Positions 25,511 to 34,746 of a stretch of DNA of 64,000 bases are shown in pieces. Every line of letters begins with the position of its first letter. Position 1 is the stretch's first letter. Source of the DNA: Bacteroidales bacterium UBA5382 (GTDB lineage Bacteria > Bacteroidota > Bacteroidia > Bacteroidales > Dysgonomonadaceae); the NCBI GenBank assembly GCA_002409745.1, contig DHOU01000029.1, forward strand, positions 39,651 to 103,650. The letters run 5' to 3'. Both the position numbers and the translations under genes were made by a program. Below the pieces are notes generated by a model. The model ran no database searches, was not told where the DNA came from, and saw only the letters and a list, made by a program, of their open reading frames with translations.

Positions 25511-25529
25511 ATTCCAACATTAGTGGAAT
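25511..25529. promoter_or_regulatory. Putative AraC-type operator before efflux operon
   Basis: ATTCCA-N7-TGGAAT with CACAATA 15 bp upstream (25496-25502). It lies just upstream of the expected -33 region of the promoter whose -7 box is 25560-25567, the usual place for an activator. Confidence 0.7.
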
Positions 25530-25559
25530 AATGGCCTTTTTTACCAACAAAATCGCACC

Positions 25560-25567
25560 TACCTTTG
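25560..25567 (+). promoter_or_regulatory. -7 box of AraC-linked efflux operon
   Basis: TACCTTTG, 58 bp before the ATG at 25626. A T-run sits at the -33 position in place of TTTG, in keeping with an activator-dependent promoter. Confidence 0.65.
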
Positions 25568-25625
25568 CAGCGTCAATGTGATCACGATATCACACATATT
25601 TTATAAACAACTAAAAAATAGACGT

Positions 25626-26750
25626 ATGAAACGAAAATCTTTTTCAAAAGTAGTAAACAATCCGGAAGTAACGCTGGATATAGAAGGACATGGAATTCCC
25701 GAAGACGCACGCGATGCGGCATTTTTAGACTGGCTCTGTTCGTTTGTCGCTGTCGGCGACGACGGAAAACAGTATTGGTTTGGGTGCTCGCCGCTTATCT
25801 TAGCCTCCGAAGACAAAGACTTATGGCATTACGAACTGTGTTGGGATACCGGTGAAGTCATTCAATCGCCCACCTCTATTTATAAGGTAGCCGATTTTCC
25901 GCCCGTAAACATTACCGGACAGTTCGTATATCCCGGAGGAACGCTGAAAGTAGAGAAATCCGACACGCAGGTAAGGGTCAGTCTGGGTAACTTCCAGGTG
26001 ATTTGCAAAGACGATAAGTCGTGGCATTATACGCTCGAAGACGAAGCGAAGGGCATCAAGGCCGAATTTGTTCACTACGGCGCCGGATATCCGCTTTGGT
26101 ACGGTAAAGAAGCGCCTTCTTACCTCACACAGCACAGTATCGCTTACGGATATAATTGGTCGGGGATAGTGGAAGGAAAACTGACTATCCACGGGCGGGA
26201 AATAAAAATAAAAGGCCGTGGCGTACGCGAACGCTATATCGCCGTCGACTCATCGGCCGCCGAAATCGGCGGGTGGGAAGATTGGATGTGGTTTCATTTT
26301 GACGAAGTTTTCGGTAGTTTATATGAAATGAGGCTCGGCCTGAAAGATATGGTGCTGAATGTGGTAGACGGCAAGCAATATTTCCCTGCCGGCGACTTTC
26401 ATATCGAGCATCAGGAATGGGTGTTCTTCCCCGCCTTGGGCGCATTTATTCCCACTGTTTACAAGGTGACAATGGAAACCGAAGGAGGTGTGCTGGAATA
26501 TACGGCGCATGTGGCCAATGCGACGGTATGGGGGGTAACCGGTAAAGTTCCCGACAATCCTGTGGCGACGCTCAATTGGGATAAAGTGGAAGGCACCTTC
26601 ACCGGCAAAGACGGGCACAAACAGGTACTGACAAACGGAATGGGAGGTGTATCCATTCGTCAATGGAAACCGTATCCGTCCCTTTTCCCGGTAGATTTAG
26701 CCGGCTCGAACGCCCTTCACACAGCTCCTAATAAATTGAATACGCTTTAA
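25626..26750 (+). CDS. Conserved hypothetical protein, lipocalin/AttH-CrtC-like fold suspected
   Basis: 374 residues from ATG at 25626; a GTG start at 25578 would lie at the transcription start and is rejected. No signal peptide or membrane segment. The sequence is rich in beta strands and aromatic residues (WLCSFVAVGDDGKQYWFG, GGWEDWMWFHFDEVFGSLYEM, EWVFFPALGAFIPTVYKV). This recalls AttH/CrtC-type lipocalin proteins that bind or hydrate hydrophobic molecules, but I cannot assign a family with confidence. As first gene of an efflux operon it may bind or modify the exported compound. Confidence 0.6.
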   Translation: MKRKSFSKVVNNPEVTLDIEGHGIPEDARDAAFLDWLCSFVAVGDDGKQYWFGCSPLILASEDKDLWHYELCWDTGEVIQSPTSIYKVADFPPVNITGQFVYPGGTLKVEKSDTQVRVSLGNFQVICKDDKSWHYTLEDEAKGIKAEFVHYGAGYPLWYGKEAPSYLTQHSIAYGYNWSGIVEGKLTIHGREIKIKGRGVRERYIAVDSSAAEIGGWEDWMWFHFDEVFGSLYEMRLGLKDMVLNVVDGKQYFPAGDFHIEHQEWVFFPALGAFIPTVYKVTMETEGGVLEYTAHVANATVWGVTGKVPDNPVATLNWDKVEGTFTGKDGHKQVLTNGMGGVSIRQWKPYPSLFPVDLAGSNALHTAPNKLNTL

Positions 26751-26787
26751 CATAAGATGTACAAAGCAACGAAACAGGTAAAGGTAT

Positions 26788-28104
26788 ATGAAATCATACA
26801 GCAAAAGAATCTTCTTTTTCGGGATCGCTATCAGTATATTGTTTAACGCCTTATCGCAGGAGACGGAACAATACAGGCTATCCATTGAACAAGCCGTGGA
26901 GATGGGATTGCAAAACCATCAGCAGTTAAAAATTTCTTCCGCGCAAGTTAAAGCCAGCGAAGAAGAGGTGAAGGTCTCAAAATTGCAACAATTGCCTTCC
27001 ATCACTTTAACAGCCAACGCTTTTTATTTAGGCGATGCCGTCATCTTGGATCAAGATTTGGCGAAAGTTCAAACTGTCGACATGCCTCATTTCGGCAACA
27101 CATTCGGCATAGAGGCGGCGCAACTCCTGTATAAAGGCGGAGTTGTTAAGAAATCGATCGAAATGGCAGAACTGAAGCAACAGTTGGCCGAATTGGATTT
27201 CGCCGGTAATGAGCAGGAAATAAAATTTCTGATAGTATCCAATTATCTGGATATCTATAAGCTGATAAACCAAATACAGGTACTGGAACAAAATAAAGTG
27301 CATGCAGAACAATTGCTCGCGAATGTCACAAAATTGTATAAGGAAGACATGGTAACCCGCAACGAGGTGATACGATCGGAACTCCTGATAAAAAATCTGG
27401 AACAGTCTATCCTTACCGTCAAAAACAACCATGCCATTCTAAGCAATCAGATGAGCTATGCCCTCGGTTTGCCGAACAACATCATCATTATCCCTACGGA
27501 AAAGATAGAAGACATCGTTATGATAGAGTCGCAATCGTATTATACCGATTTAGCGCGCCAACATCCGCATTTACAATCGGCGGAGAAAAATGTCGAAATA
27601 GCCGAAAAAAACGTCAGCATCCAAAAAACAAATTGGGTTCCAAGCATCTCGGCTTTCGGCGGCTACACGATGCAAAGGCCGATCACTACGAGTACGCCGG
27701 CTTTGGACTTGTATAGCAACTCATGGCAAGTAGGACTCAACCTGAGTTTCAATCTCGATAATTTATTCAGAACCAAACGGCAGGTCAATTTAAGTAAAAG
27801 CCAAGCGCGCATTACCCGGGAATCCTTAACGTATACCCGGCAAGCTATTGCAATAGAAATAAATGCAGCGTATGTGAAATATCAGGAGGCGAAACAACAA
27901 ATCGCATTAACGGATAAATCAAGAGCATTGGCAAATGAGAATTACGATATCGTAAAAAATAAATATTTGCACCAACTGGCTATTACGGCGGAAATGACCG
28001 ATGCCAGCAATGCCAAATTGAATGCTGAACTGGAATATGCCAATGCCGTGGTAAAAGCATTGTTCCAATATTACAATTTACTGAAAGCCACGGGCACTTT
28101 ATAA
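26788..28104 (+). CDS. TolC-family outer membrane efflux protein
   Basis: 438 residues with an N-terminal signal segment (IFFFGIAISILFNALSQE). OEP pattern: SIEQAVEMGLQNHQQLKISSAQVKASEE and its second-half counterpart NVEIAEKNVSIQKTNWVPSISAFGGY. It would be the outer membrane channel for the EmrAB-like pump encoded by the next two genes. Confidence 0.92.
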   Translation: MKSYSKRIFFFGIAISILFNALSQETEQYRLSIEQAVEMGLQNHQQLKISSAQVKASEEEVKVSKLQQLPSITLTANAFYLGDAVILDQDLAKVQTVDMPHFGNTFGIEAAQLLYKGGVVKKSIEMAELKQQLAELDFAGNEQEIKFLIVSNYLDIYKLINQIQVLEQNKVHAEQLLANVTKLYKEDMVTRNEVIRSELLIKNLEQSILTVKNNHAILSNQMSYALGLPNNIIIIPTEKIEDIVMIESQSYYTDLARQHPHLQSAEKNVEIAEKNVSIQKTNWVPSISAFGGYTMQRPITTSTPALDLYSNSWQVGLNLSFNLDNLFRTKRQVNLSKSQARITRESLTYTRQAIAIEINAAYVKYQEAKQQIALTDKSRALANENYDIVKNKYLHQLAITAEMTDASNAKLNAELEYANAVVKALFQYYNLLKATGTL

Positions 28105-28149
28105 CGATCCGATAACGACTCTACTCATTAATGTAAATAACTCATAAAT

Positions 28150-29217
28150 ATGACAGTGAATAAAAATATAGCAGCTAAGAAAAAAACAAGAATTAAAGTC
28201 ATCGCAACCAATGTTTTCGTATTCCTTTTTCTTGTAGGAGGTTTCTTTTGGCTGGTAAGGAACTATTTCCACATCGGAAAAAATGATTTTACAAACTCGG
28301 CGCAAGTCGAAGAATTCATCAATCCCGTCAATGCTCGAATATCGGGATATATTAAAGAAATACGCTTCATGGAGCATCAGCAGGTACAAAAGGGCGATAC
28401 TCTTATTATTATTGATGACAGCGAGATTCGCACACAGTTAGCTCAGGCCGAAGCCGTATACCTGAATGCCCTGGCATCGAAGAATGTGGCATTGTCGACT
28501 GTCAATACGTCCGCAAGCAGCATCAACACCACTCAGGCGAATATTGCCGGAGCTAAGGCAAGACTGGATAATGCCGAAAAAAACCTGCATCGATACGAAA
28601 ATCTAATGAATTCGGAGGCGGTAACACGTTTCCAATACGATCAGGTGAAGACAGAATATGATGTGGCGAAATCATCGTACGAAGCATTGGTCAACCAAAA
28701 GCAGACGGCCAATTTGTCTACGGAAGAAGTCAAAAATCGATTGGCTTTGAATGATGCCGAAATCAAACGGACCGAAGCTGCATTGGAGATGGCCAAACTA
28801 AATCTTTCTTATACGGTCATTGTCGCACCTTATGACGGGATAATGGGCAGAAAGTTGATACAGGAAGGGCAACTATTGCAACAGCCCGGTATGCAGGTGG
28901 CAACCATTGTTTCATCGCAGGAAAAATGGGTGACGGCCAATTTTCTGGAGAAACAAATGCCGAATGTAACCATCGGTAAAAAAGTAGTCATGAAGGCGGA
29001 CGCGTTGGGCGGACATGAGTTTGAAGGGAAGGTAACAGCCATCTCGGCAGCAACCGGCTCCCGTTATTCAAGCATTCCGGTAGACAACAGTACCGGCAAT
29101 TTTGTGAAGGTACAGCAGCGAATACCCGTGCATATCGAGTTCACGGAGAATAATGATCCGGAGGCGATAAAAAGTCTTAGAGCAGGGATGAATATGGATA
29201 TTTATATCGGAAAATAA
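28150..29217 (+). CDS. EmrA/HlyD-type membrane fusion protein
   Basis: 355 residues. Cytoplasmic basic N-terminus, one membrane helix at about residues 19-40 (VIATNVFVFLFLVGGFFWLV), barrel-sandwich half (NARISGYIKEIRFMEHQQVQKGD), a long coiled-coil hairpin (about 95-215), second half (VIVAPYDGIMGRKLIQEGQLL) and beta-barrel. Links an inner membrane MFS pump to TolC. The MFS gene starts 8 bp after its stop. Confidence 0.93.
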   Translation: MTVNKNIAAKKKTRIKVIATNVFVFLFLVGGFFWLVRNYFHIGKNDFTNSAQVEEFINPVNARISGYIKEIRFMEHQQVQKGDTLIIIDDSEIRTQLAQAEAVYLNALASKNVALSTVNTSASSINTTQANIAGAKARLDNAEKNLHRYENLMNSEAVTRFQYDQVKTEYDVAKSSYEALVNQKQTANLSTEEVKNRLALNDAEIKRTEAALEMAKLNLSYTVIVAPYDGIMGRKLIQEGQLLQQPGMQVATIVSSQEKWVTANFLEKQMPNVTIGKKVVMKADALGGHEFEGKVTAISAATGSRYSSIPVDNSTGNFVKVQQRIPVHIEFTENNDPEAIKSLRAGMNMDIYIGK

Positions 29218-29224
29218 AAGAAGG

Positions 29225-30754
29225 ATGACTGAATATAACAAAGGATTGCTGTATAAATGGGTGCCCGGACTCGGGATGTTGGGGTTCATCATACTTATCG
29301 AGTCCATGGTGATGCTTATCAATCCGATTTACGCGGGAAACATCGGACAGATGGCCAGTAGTACAGGCATCCTTGCCGAATACTATATGTGGGGAAACTA
29401 TGCCGTTATCATCGGATTATCATTGGTTCTTCCATTTATATTACGCATCAAATTCCGGTTCCGTTCTAAGGAACTTCTCATCACGGCATTGGTTGTTATG
29501 GCTACAATGACGATGATTGTTGCAACCACCCACATCGGGGAGATTGTTGTGGTGGCTTGCCTGATATTCGGGATCGCGAAAATGATCGGTATGGTGGAAA
29601 TGCTTTTACCCATTCAAGCTATCCTCAGCCCCGACGGTGATAAAAAAAGATTTTATGCTATTTTTTATCCGATATCCATAGGCTCGGGACAATTAGGCAC
29701 GTTCCTCCCTGCCGTCCTTTCACTGGATACCGGTTGGCAATATTTACATTACTATGGCGCGGCGACATTACTGTTGTTAGCCATGATCTGTGTGATTGTC
29801 ATGCATAATCAGCGTTTTGCTAAAAAGTTGCCGTTTATTCATATTGATTGGTTGGGGCTGCTGTTATTCGGAACAATATTAATGAGCCTGGCATACATAT
29901 ATGCGTTCGGCAAACAACAGGATTGGTTTAATTCCGCGAACATACTGGTGGCTGCCATTATTGTGCTCGTCTCAATATTTACACTGATAATAAGACAACT
30001 GACCATCAAACATCCGTTCCTTTCCTTTAAACTGTATAAAATAAGGGATGTCCGCTTCGGGATACTTCTTTTGGTCGGACAAGGACTGTTTATGGGGGCG
30101 AGTTCGATTCTGTCGATTTATACCTCCGCTATTTTAGGCTATAACTGGTTGACTAATGCGGAACTTGGCCTAATGACATTGCCGGGGATCGTTCTGGCGG
30201 GTTTTGTCGCATTTCACTGGACAAAGAACCAAATACCGATCAAGATATATATTTTCAGCGGGTTCGCCGCTTATTTCCTGTATATGGTAATGCTTTACTT
30301 CATGATGGTTCCGGAGCTTAATATCACTCAACTGTATTTTCCGCAAATACTAAACGGTTATGGAATGTGCTCCCTGTTCATTTCGATATGGATATATACC
30401 TTTGATAAAGTTCCGCAAAGCACCATACTCCCATCGGTTGCCCCGGTTATGATTTTCAGAAGTTTTGTTATGCTGGGACTTTTTACCTCTTTAATCGGAT
30501 GGTTGCAGTACGAATTTCAGTGGCAGAGTATCGGCGATATGGCTGTTTATTTCGACTCCTTAGCGCTGGGCTATAATCTGGGTACGGTCGGCTCTATGCG
30601 TGATGTTCAATTGGGGGCAATACTGGCGGCCAATAAAAGGCTGCTCGGCTATGTAATTGTCGCCGGATTGGGTATTTTATTATTTGTTCTGTTCCATCAA
30701 TTCGGTAGACAGAAGTACGCTATCGCCCGATATAGAGCGTATCTGAAAAAATGA
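29225..30754 (+). CDS. MFS transporter, DHA2 (EmrB-like, 14 TM)
   Basis: 509 residues and about 14 hydrophobic segments, the DHA2 drug:proton antiporter layout. Direct linkage to an EmrA-type adaptor and TolC marks it as the pump of a tripartite system. The classical motif C is not obvious, so the subgroup is a divergent Bacteroidetes one. Likely substrates of EmrAB systems are hydrophobic toxins such as uncouplers, bile acids or fatty acids; the substrate here is unknown. Confidence 0.88.
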   Translation: MTEYNKGLLYKWVPGLGMLGFIILIESMVMLINPIYAGNIGQMASSTGILAEYYMWGNYAVIIGLSLVLPFILRIKFRFRSKELLITALVVMATMTMIVATTHIGEIVVVACLIFGIAKMIGMVEMLLPIQAILSPDGDKKRFYAIFYPISIGSGQLGTFLPAVLSLDTGWQYLHYYGAATLLLLAMICVIVMHNQRFAKKLPFIHIDWLGLLLFGTILMSLAYIYAFGKQQDWFNSANILVAAIIVLVSIFTLIIRQLTIKHPFLSFKLYKIRDVRFGILLLVGQGLFMGASSILSIYTSAILGYNWLTNAELGLMTLPGIVLAGFVAFHWTKNQIPIKIYIFSGFAAYFLYMVMLYFMMVPELNITQLYFPQILNGYGMCSLFISIWIYTFDKVPQSTILPSVAPVMIFRSFVMLGLFTSLIGWLQYEFQWQSIGDMAVYFDSLALGYNLGTVGSMRDVQLGAILAANKRLLGYVIVAGLGILLFVLFHQFGRQKYAIARYRAYLKK

Positions 30755-30850
30755 AGATCGTTTAACGCCGGTAAGGAACGAACAGAAAATAGTGTAATTA
30801 TAAACGCAGCGATTGGTTGTTGAAACCAATGCAAAAAAAACGATATCAGA

Positions 30851-31723
30851 ATGAAATTTTCTCTTCACTCGCTCTTATTGATTGTATTATTAATGGGGGT
30901 GCATACATTTCTTTTTTCGCAAGAGGAATCGATAGAGACTCTTAATGGCAAGAAGATAACTATTGTACGTCCGTCTTATCGATATATCGGAGAAAAAGAT
31001 TTTAATGAGAGTATGAACAAGCAGCCTAATTTCGGGATGTATAAGGATAATTATTTTATCACCGGCATTCCTTTGGCCGGAAAAATAAATAAGCACACGG
31101 CAGATGCCAAATTCCAGATTAGTATTAAACAGCGGCTTATGAAAAACATATTACCTTATAATACGTATCTGATGCTTACGTATACACAAAAATCATTTTG
31201 GAATATTTACGAAAAATCTTCCCCTTTTATCGACTTGAATTACAATCCCGGAATTGCGATAATAAGGCCTATTTTGCATGATAATAAATTTAAAGGGATC
31301 ATTCTATTTTCTCTTGAACATGAATCGAATGGAAAAGATTCAACCGCTTCGAGGGATTGGAATTTCGTTACTTTATCCGGCTCTGTTTTTTTTAACGAAC
31401 AAATAACGATTCAACCCAAACTGTGGATAGGCTTACCCGGAAAGGAAAATAAAGACTTATTCGATTATAGAGGTTACGGATCGCTTACGGTCGCCTATAG
31501 GAGCAGGAATGACCATATGGGATTCTCCGCGACTTTAAATCCATCGGCGAAATTTCTCAATACTCAATTTGAAGTCAGTTTCAGAGCAAGTAAAAAGTCG
31601 AATCAATTTCTTTTTATACAATGGTTTAACGGATATGGCGAAAGCCTTATGGACTACAATCAGCACGTTTCAATGTTTCGAGTAGGGATTTGTTTAAAGC
31701 CCTTTATGAAAAGTGTGTTTTAA
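30851..31723 (+). CDS. pldA: Outer membrane phospholipase A (OMPLA)
   Basis: 290 residues with signal peptide (LLLIVLLMGVHTFLFSQ). The catalytic motif EHESNG holds H157, S159 and N160, and SRDWN supplies N171; these correspond to the His, Ser and Asn triad of Escherichia coli OMPLA. The QWFNGYGESLMDYN strand near the C-terminus is another OMPLA hallmark. The enzyme removes phospholipids from the outer leaflet of the outer membrane after damage. It lies 96 bp after the MFS gene on the same strand and may share the AraC-linked operon. Confidence 0.92.
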   Translation: MKFSLHSLLLIVLLMGVHTFLFSQEESIETLNGKKITIVRPSYRYIGEKDFNESMNKQPNFGMYKDNYFITGIPLAGKINKHTADAKFQISIKQRLMKNILPYNTYLMLTYTQKSFWNIYEKSSPFIDLNYNPGIAIIRPILHDNKFKGIILFSLEHESNGKDSTASRDWNFVTLSGSVFFNEQITIQPKLWIGLPGKENKDLFDYRGYGSLTVAYRSRNDHMGFSATLNPSAKFLNTQFEVSFRASKKSNQFLFIQWFNGYGESLMDYNQHVSMFRVGICLKPFMKSVF

Positions 31724-31761
31724 GAAACTGTTTTGAATTCGGAAAATTCAAAACAGTTTCT
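31723..31761. terminator. Bidirectional terminator, pldA / lpdA
   Basis: Perfect 17-bp stem AGAAACTGTTTTGAATT / AATTCAAAACAGTTTCT with a 5-nt loop. It begins at the last base of the pldA stop codon and separates convergent genes. Confidence 0.85.
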
Positions 31762-31806
31762 AAGATGCCGGAAAAAAGAATCACCCTACGCGCTCCACGC
31801 GGTTTT

Positions 31807-33513
31807 TTACTTCTTGGGCTTTTTGGGGACATGCACCGCTTCGCCGAGCACGTCGGCACAAGCTTCGAAGAGCGCTTCGGAATAGGTGGGATGCCCGTAA
31901 ATGGTTTTCACCACCTCATCCACCGTAATCTCCAACTCCATAATGAGCGAAGCCTGGTTGATGATTTCCGCAGCCGAAGGTCCGATGATATGCACGCCCA
32001 GTATCTCGCCGTATTTGTTGTCGGCAATCACTTTTACAAAGCCCACATTATCGCCCGAGGCCATGGCTCGCCCGTTAGCGGCAAAGCCGAACTTACCCAC
32101 ACGCACGTCGTACCGTTCCCGCGCCTGCTCTTCGGTAAGCCCTACCATCGCTACCTCCGGCGAGGTGTACACGACCGAGGGTGACGACAATAATTTAATA
32201 CCGCGCTCGTTGCCTTTTACGGCATTCTCGGCAGCCACTTCTCCCATGCGGAAAGCGACATGCGCCAACATCTTGATGCCGTTGATATCACCCGGAGCAT
32301 AAATTCCCTTGACGCTCGTCTCCATATATTTATCGACTTTGATCTTACCGCGTTCGGTTTCGAACTTCACTTCGCCGATACCGTCGAGGTCAGGCACGCG
32401 TCCGATGGAAAGCAACGCCTTGTCGGCAATCACCGGATCCTTTCCGTCGATCCTTATTTCCAATTTATCGCCTTTATCGACAATCTCGGTGATTTTTGCC
32501 GAGTTGATGATATTCATTCCCTTTTTCTTGAGGATCTTGGCCAACTCGTCGGATACTTCATGATCCAATGCCGGCACGATGCGGTCCATCATCTCGATAA
32601 CCGTGACTTTCGAACCAAGCCCGGCGAATGACTGCCCTAATTCAATCCCCACGACACCCCCGCCAATCACGGCCAATGTCTCCGGGACTTCGTTGAGGAA
32701 CAAGATATCGTCGCTGGTAAGGACTTTCGGATTGTCGATACCCGGCAGGTTGATCTTCGTGGCTTTCGAACCTCCGGCAAGAATGATCTTGTCGGCTTTG
32801 ATGATCTGGGAGTCATTCACCACCACGTCTTTATTTTTATTGACCTTCCCGACGCCGTTATAAATATCCACGCCATTACTTTTCAGCAACGCTACCACAC
32901 CGCCGGTAAGCCGTTTGACCACTCCGTTTTTGAACTCGAGCACTTTTTCCATATCGACCTTTACCGTCGGATTCTCGATAAGAATGCCGCGCGATGCAGC
33001 CGAGGCGATCGACTCGATGATTTCGGCGTTTTTCAGATACGCTTTGGTGGGAATACAGCCTACATTGAGACAGGTTCCGCCGAAAGTGCCTTTTTCCACA
33101 ATCGCCACTTTCGCTCCGAGCTGTGCCGCCTTGATAGCCGCCACATAACCGGCCGGGCCGCCTCCGATGACCGCCACGTGATACGAGTCTTCCATACGGA
33201 TGAGGGGTTTTTCGTCGCCTTCGTGCACCACTTCGGGTTCTTCCTCTTCCTGCGGCATATCGTCCACCGATTCGCCCTCCTGACCGATATATCCGATGAC
33301 TTCGGCAATAGGCACCGTCTCGCCATCCTGATGCAATATCTTCAGCAATATCCCCGAAGCCTCCGCTTCGATTTCCATGCTGGTTTTGTCGGTCATTATT
33401 TCGAGAATGATCTCGCCCTCAGAGACGGGATCGCCTTCTTTCTTCAACCATTTTACAATTTGCCCCTCGGTCATATCGATACCGGCTTTGGGCATTATTA
33501 TTTCGTGAGCCAT
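31807..33513 (-). CDS. lpdA: Dihydrolipoyl dehydrogenase (E3) with N-terminal lipoyl domain
   Basis: 568 residues, about 100 more than plain E3. Residues 1-80 form a lipoyl domain with the acceptor lysine K43 in TDKTSMEIEA. An acidic linker (about 85-105) leads to the flavoprotein: FAD motif VIGGGPAGYVAA, redox pair C148/C153 in GGTCLNVGCIPTK, NAD motif VIGGGVVGIELG and the catalytic HPTYSE near the C-terminus. It is the last gene of the E1alpha-E1beta-E2-E3 operon. The lipoyl domain here is notable because E2 lacks one. Confidence 0.96.
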   Translation of the reverse strand: MAHEIIMPKAGIDMTEGQIVKWLKKEGDPVSEGEIILEIMTDKTSMEIEAEASGILLKILHQDGETVPIAEVIGYIGQEGESVDDMPQEEEEPEVVHEGDEKPLIRMEDSYHVAVIGGGPAGYVAAIKAAQLGAKVAIVEKGTFGGTCLNVGCIPTKAYLKNAEIIESIASAASRGILIENPTVKVDMEKVLEFKNGVVKRLTGGVVALLKSNGVDIYNGVGKVNKNKDVVVNDSQIIKADKIILAGGSKATKINLPGIDNPKVLTSDDILFLNEVPETLAVIGGGVVGIELGQSFAGLGSKVTVIEMMDRIVPALDHEVSDELAKILKKKGMNIINSAKITEIVDKGDKLEIRIDGKDPVIADKALLSIGRVPDLDGIGEVKFETERGKIKVDKYMETSVKGIYAPGDINGIKMLAHVAFRMGEVAAENAVKGNERGIKLLSSPSVVYTSPEVAMVGLTEEQARERYDVRVGKFGFAANGRAMASGDNVGFVKVIADNKYGEILGVHIIGPSAAEIINQASLIMELEITVDEVVKTIYGHPTYSEALFEACADVLGEAVHVPKKPKK

Positions 33514-33540
33514 AATTTATGTATTATATTTTATTTTTTA

Positions 33541-33627
33541 TTGATTTCAGTCTCCAATGTCTGGTCGCCGGTCTCCGGTCGCCAGCCACCCATTTACACC
33601 TCCGCACATTGGCACATTGGCACATTA
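33541..33627. repeat. Mixed repeat tract between E3 and E2 genes
   Basis: Family A words (CAGTCTCCAATGTC, GGTCTCCGGTCGCC) followed by a CACATTGG x3 run (33605-33624) that abuts the E2 stop codon. Confidence 0.75.
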
Positions 33628-34731
33628 TATCAGTAATGTCAGCGGATTTTCCAGCACCTGTTTTACTTCTTGCATGAACTTAGCAGCCGTCAGTCCGTCG
33701 ATAAGGCGGTGGTCGCTGGTAAGACTCATCTTCATAATCGGGCGGACAACCACTTGTCCGTCGCGCACCACCGGCGTGTCTTTTGTGGAAGCCACACTGA
33801 GGATGGCCGCATTCGGCTGATTGATAATCGCCGTAAAGTTATCCACACCATACATTCCCAGATTACTGATCGTAAACGTACTGCCCGTTTGTTCATCCGG
33901 AAGCAGCTTCTTCGAAAACGTCCGCTCGGTCACATCTTTCAACGCCGACACCAAATCGCTCAGCGACAGTTTGTCGGCATTCTTCACCACCGGCACCAAT
34001 AGCCCGTCGTCCAATCCGACAGCCATTCCCAGGTTCACATAATTGTGGAACGTCACTTCCGTACCTTCTTTGTTGAGGCTGGCGTTGACATATTTATGTC
34101 TGGGCAGGGTACGAGCCACCGCCATCGAGAGCAGATCGGTCACCGTCAGTTTCTTACCGGTTTTCTCTTTAATCGGTTCGATCAGATTCGCACGCAGAGC
34201 CTTCAGTTCGGTCATATCCACCTCCCACGTCTGGGTGAACGTAGGCGCGCCGAAGAAACTCTCCGACATACGCTTGGCAATAATCTTGCGCATCATGCTC
34301 ATCGGTACGACCTCGGTCTCGCCCTGCGGAGTCGACGGAGCAGCAGGCTGTTGACCTTTGGCTGCCACAGCCTTATCCTCTTTCACCTGTGGTGCAGCCG
34401 CAGCCTTGGGCGGAGCGGTAACCTCGGCGAAATCATCGCGGGTGAGTTGCGCTTTCAGATCCGGGTCGGAAATAAGCGGCAACACATCCTCCTTCATTAT
34501 TTTATTGTGGTGTCCCGATCCGGCCACCCCTTTCAAGTCTATATGATGGGCATCGGCAATCCGCTTGGCAAGAGGCGATATATGGATCTTCTCTTCGTAA
34601 TTGAAACCGGCAATATCGTCTTGATGAATCCGGCCCTTATAGCCGGTTCCGGTCACACTAAAAAGATCTACTCCCAGTCGTTTTGCCAACGCGCGCGCTG
34701 CCGGCGTAGCCCTTAATTTTTGTCTTTCCAT
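33625..34731 (-). CDS. 2-oxoacid dehydrogenase E2 acyltransferase, no lipoyl domain
   Basis: 368 residues. It starts directly with a peripheral subunit-binding domain (RATPAARALAKRLGVDL...GRIHQDDI), followed by a second one (ISPLAKRIADAHHIDL...KIMKEDV), an Ala/Pro linker and the catalytic domain with H341 and D345 in SDHRLIDG. E2 proteins normally begin with one to three lipoyl domains; none is here and the upstream 15-bp gap leaves no room for one. The lipoyl arm is probably provided by the E3 subunit encoded next. Confidence 0.93.
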   Translation of the reverse strand: MERQKLRATPAARALAKRLGVDLFSVTGTGYKGRIHQDDIAGFNYEEKIHISPLAKRIADAHHIDLKGVAGSGHHNKIMKEDVLPLISDPDLKAQLTRDDFAEVTAPPKAAAAPQVKEDKAVAAKGQQPAAPSTPQGETEVVPMSMMRKIIAKRMSESFFGAPTFTQTWEVDMTELKALRANLIEPIKEKTGKKLTVTDLLSMAVARTLPRHKYVNASLNKEGTEVTFHNYVNLGMAVGLDDGLLVPVVKNADKLSLSDLVSALKDVTERTFSKKLLPDEQTGSTFTISNLGMYGVDNFTAIINQPNAAILSVASTKDTPVVRDGQVVVRPIMKMSLTSDHRLIDGLTAAKFMQEVKQVLENPLTLLI

Positions 34732-34746
34732 TTTTTGTTGACGCGT

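Larger units (their letters stand above)
25308..25625. other. Regulatory gap between araC and the lipocalin-like gene
   Basis: Holds a G/C-rich hairpin near 25327-25352 (GGGGGGCT / AGCCCTCC) that could end the araC transcript, a 12-bp palindrome GCTCCCGGGAGC near 25370, the operator-like site at 25511-25529 and the TACCTTTG box at 25560-25567. No gene seen. Confidence 0.6.
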
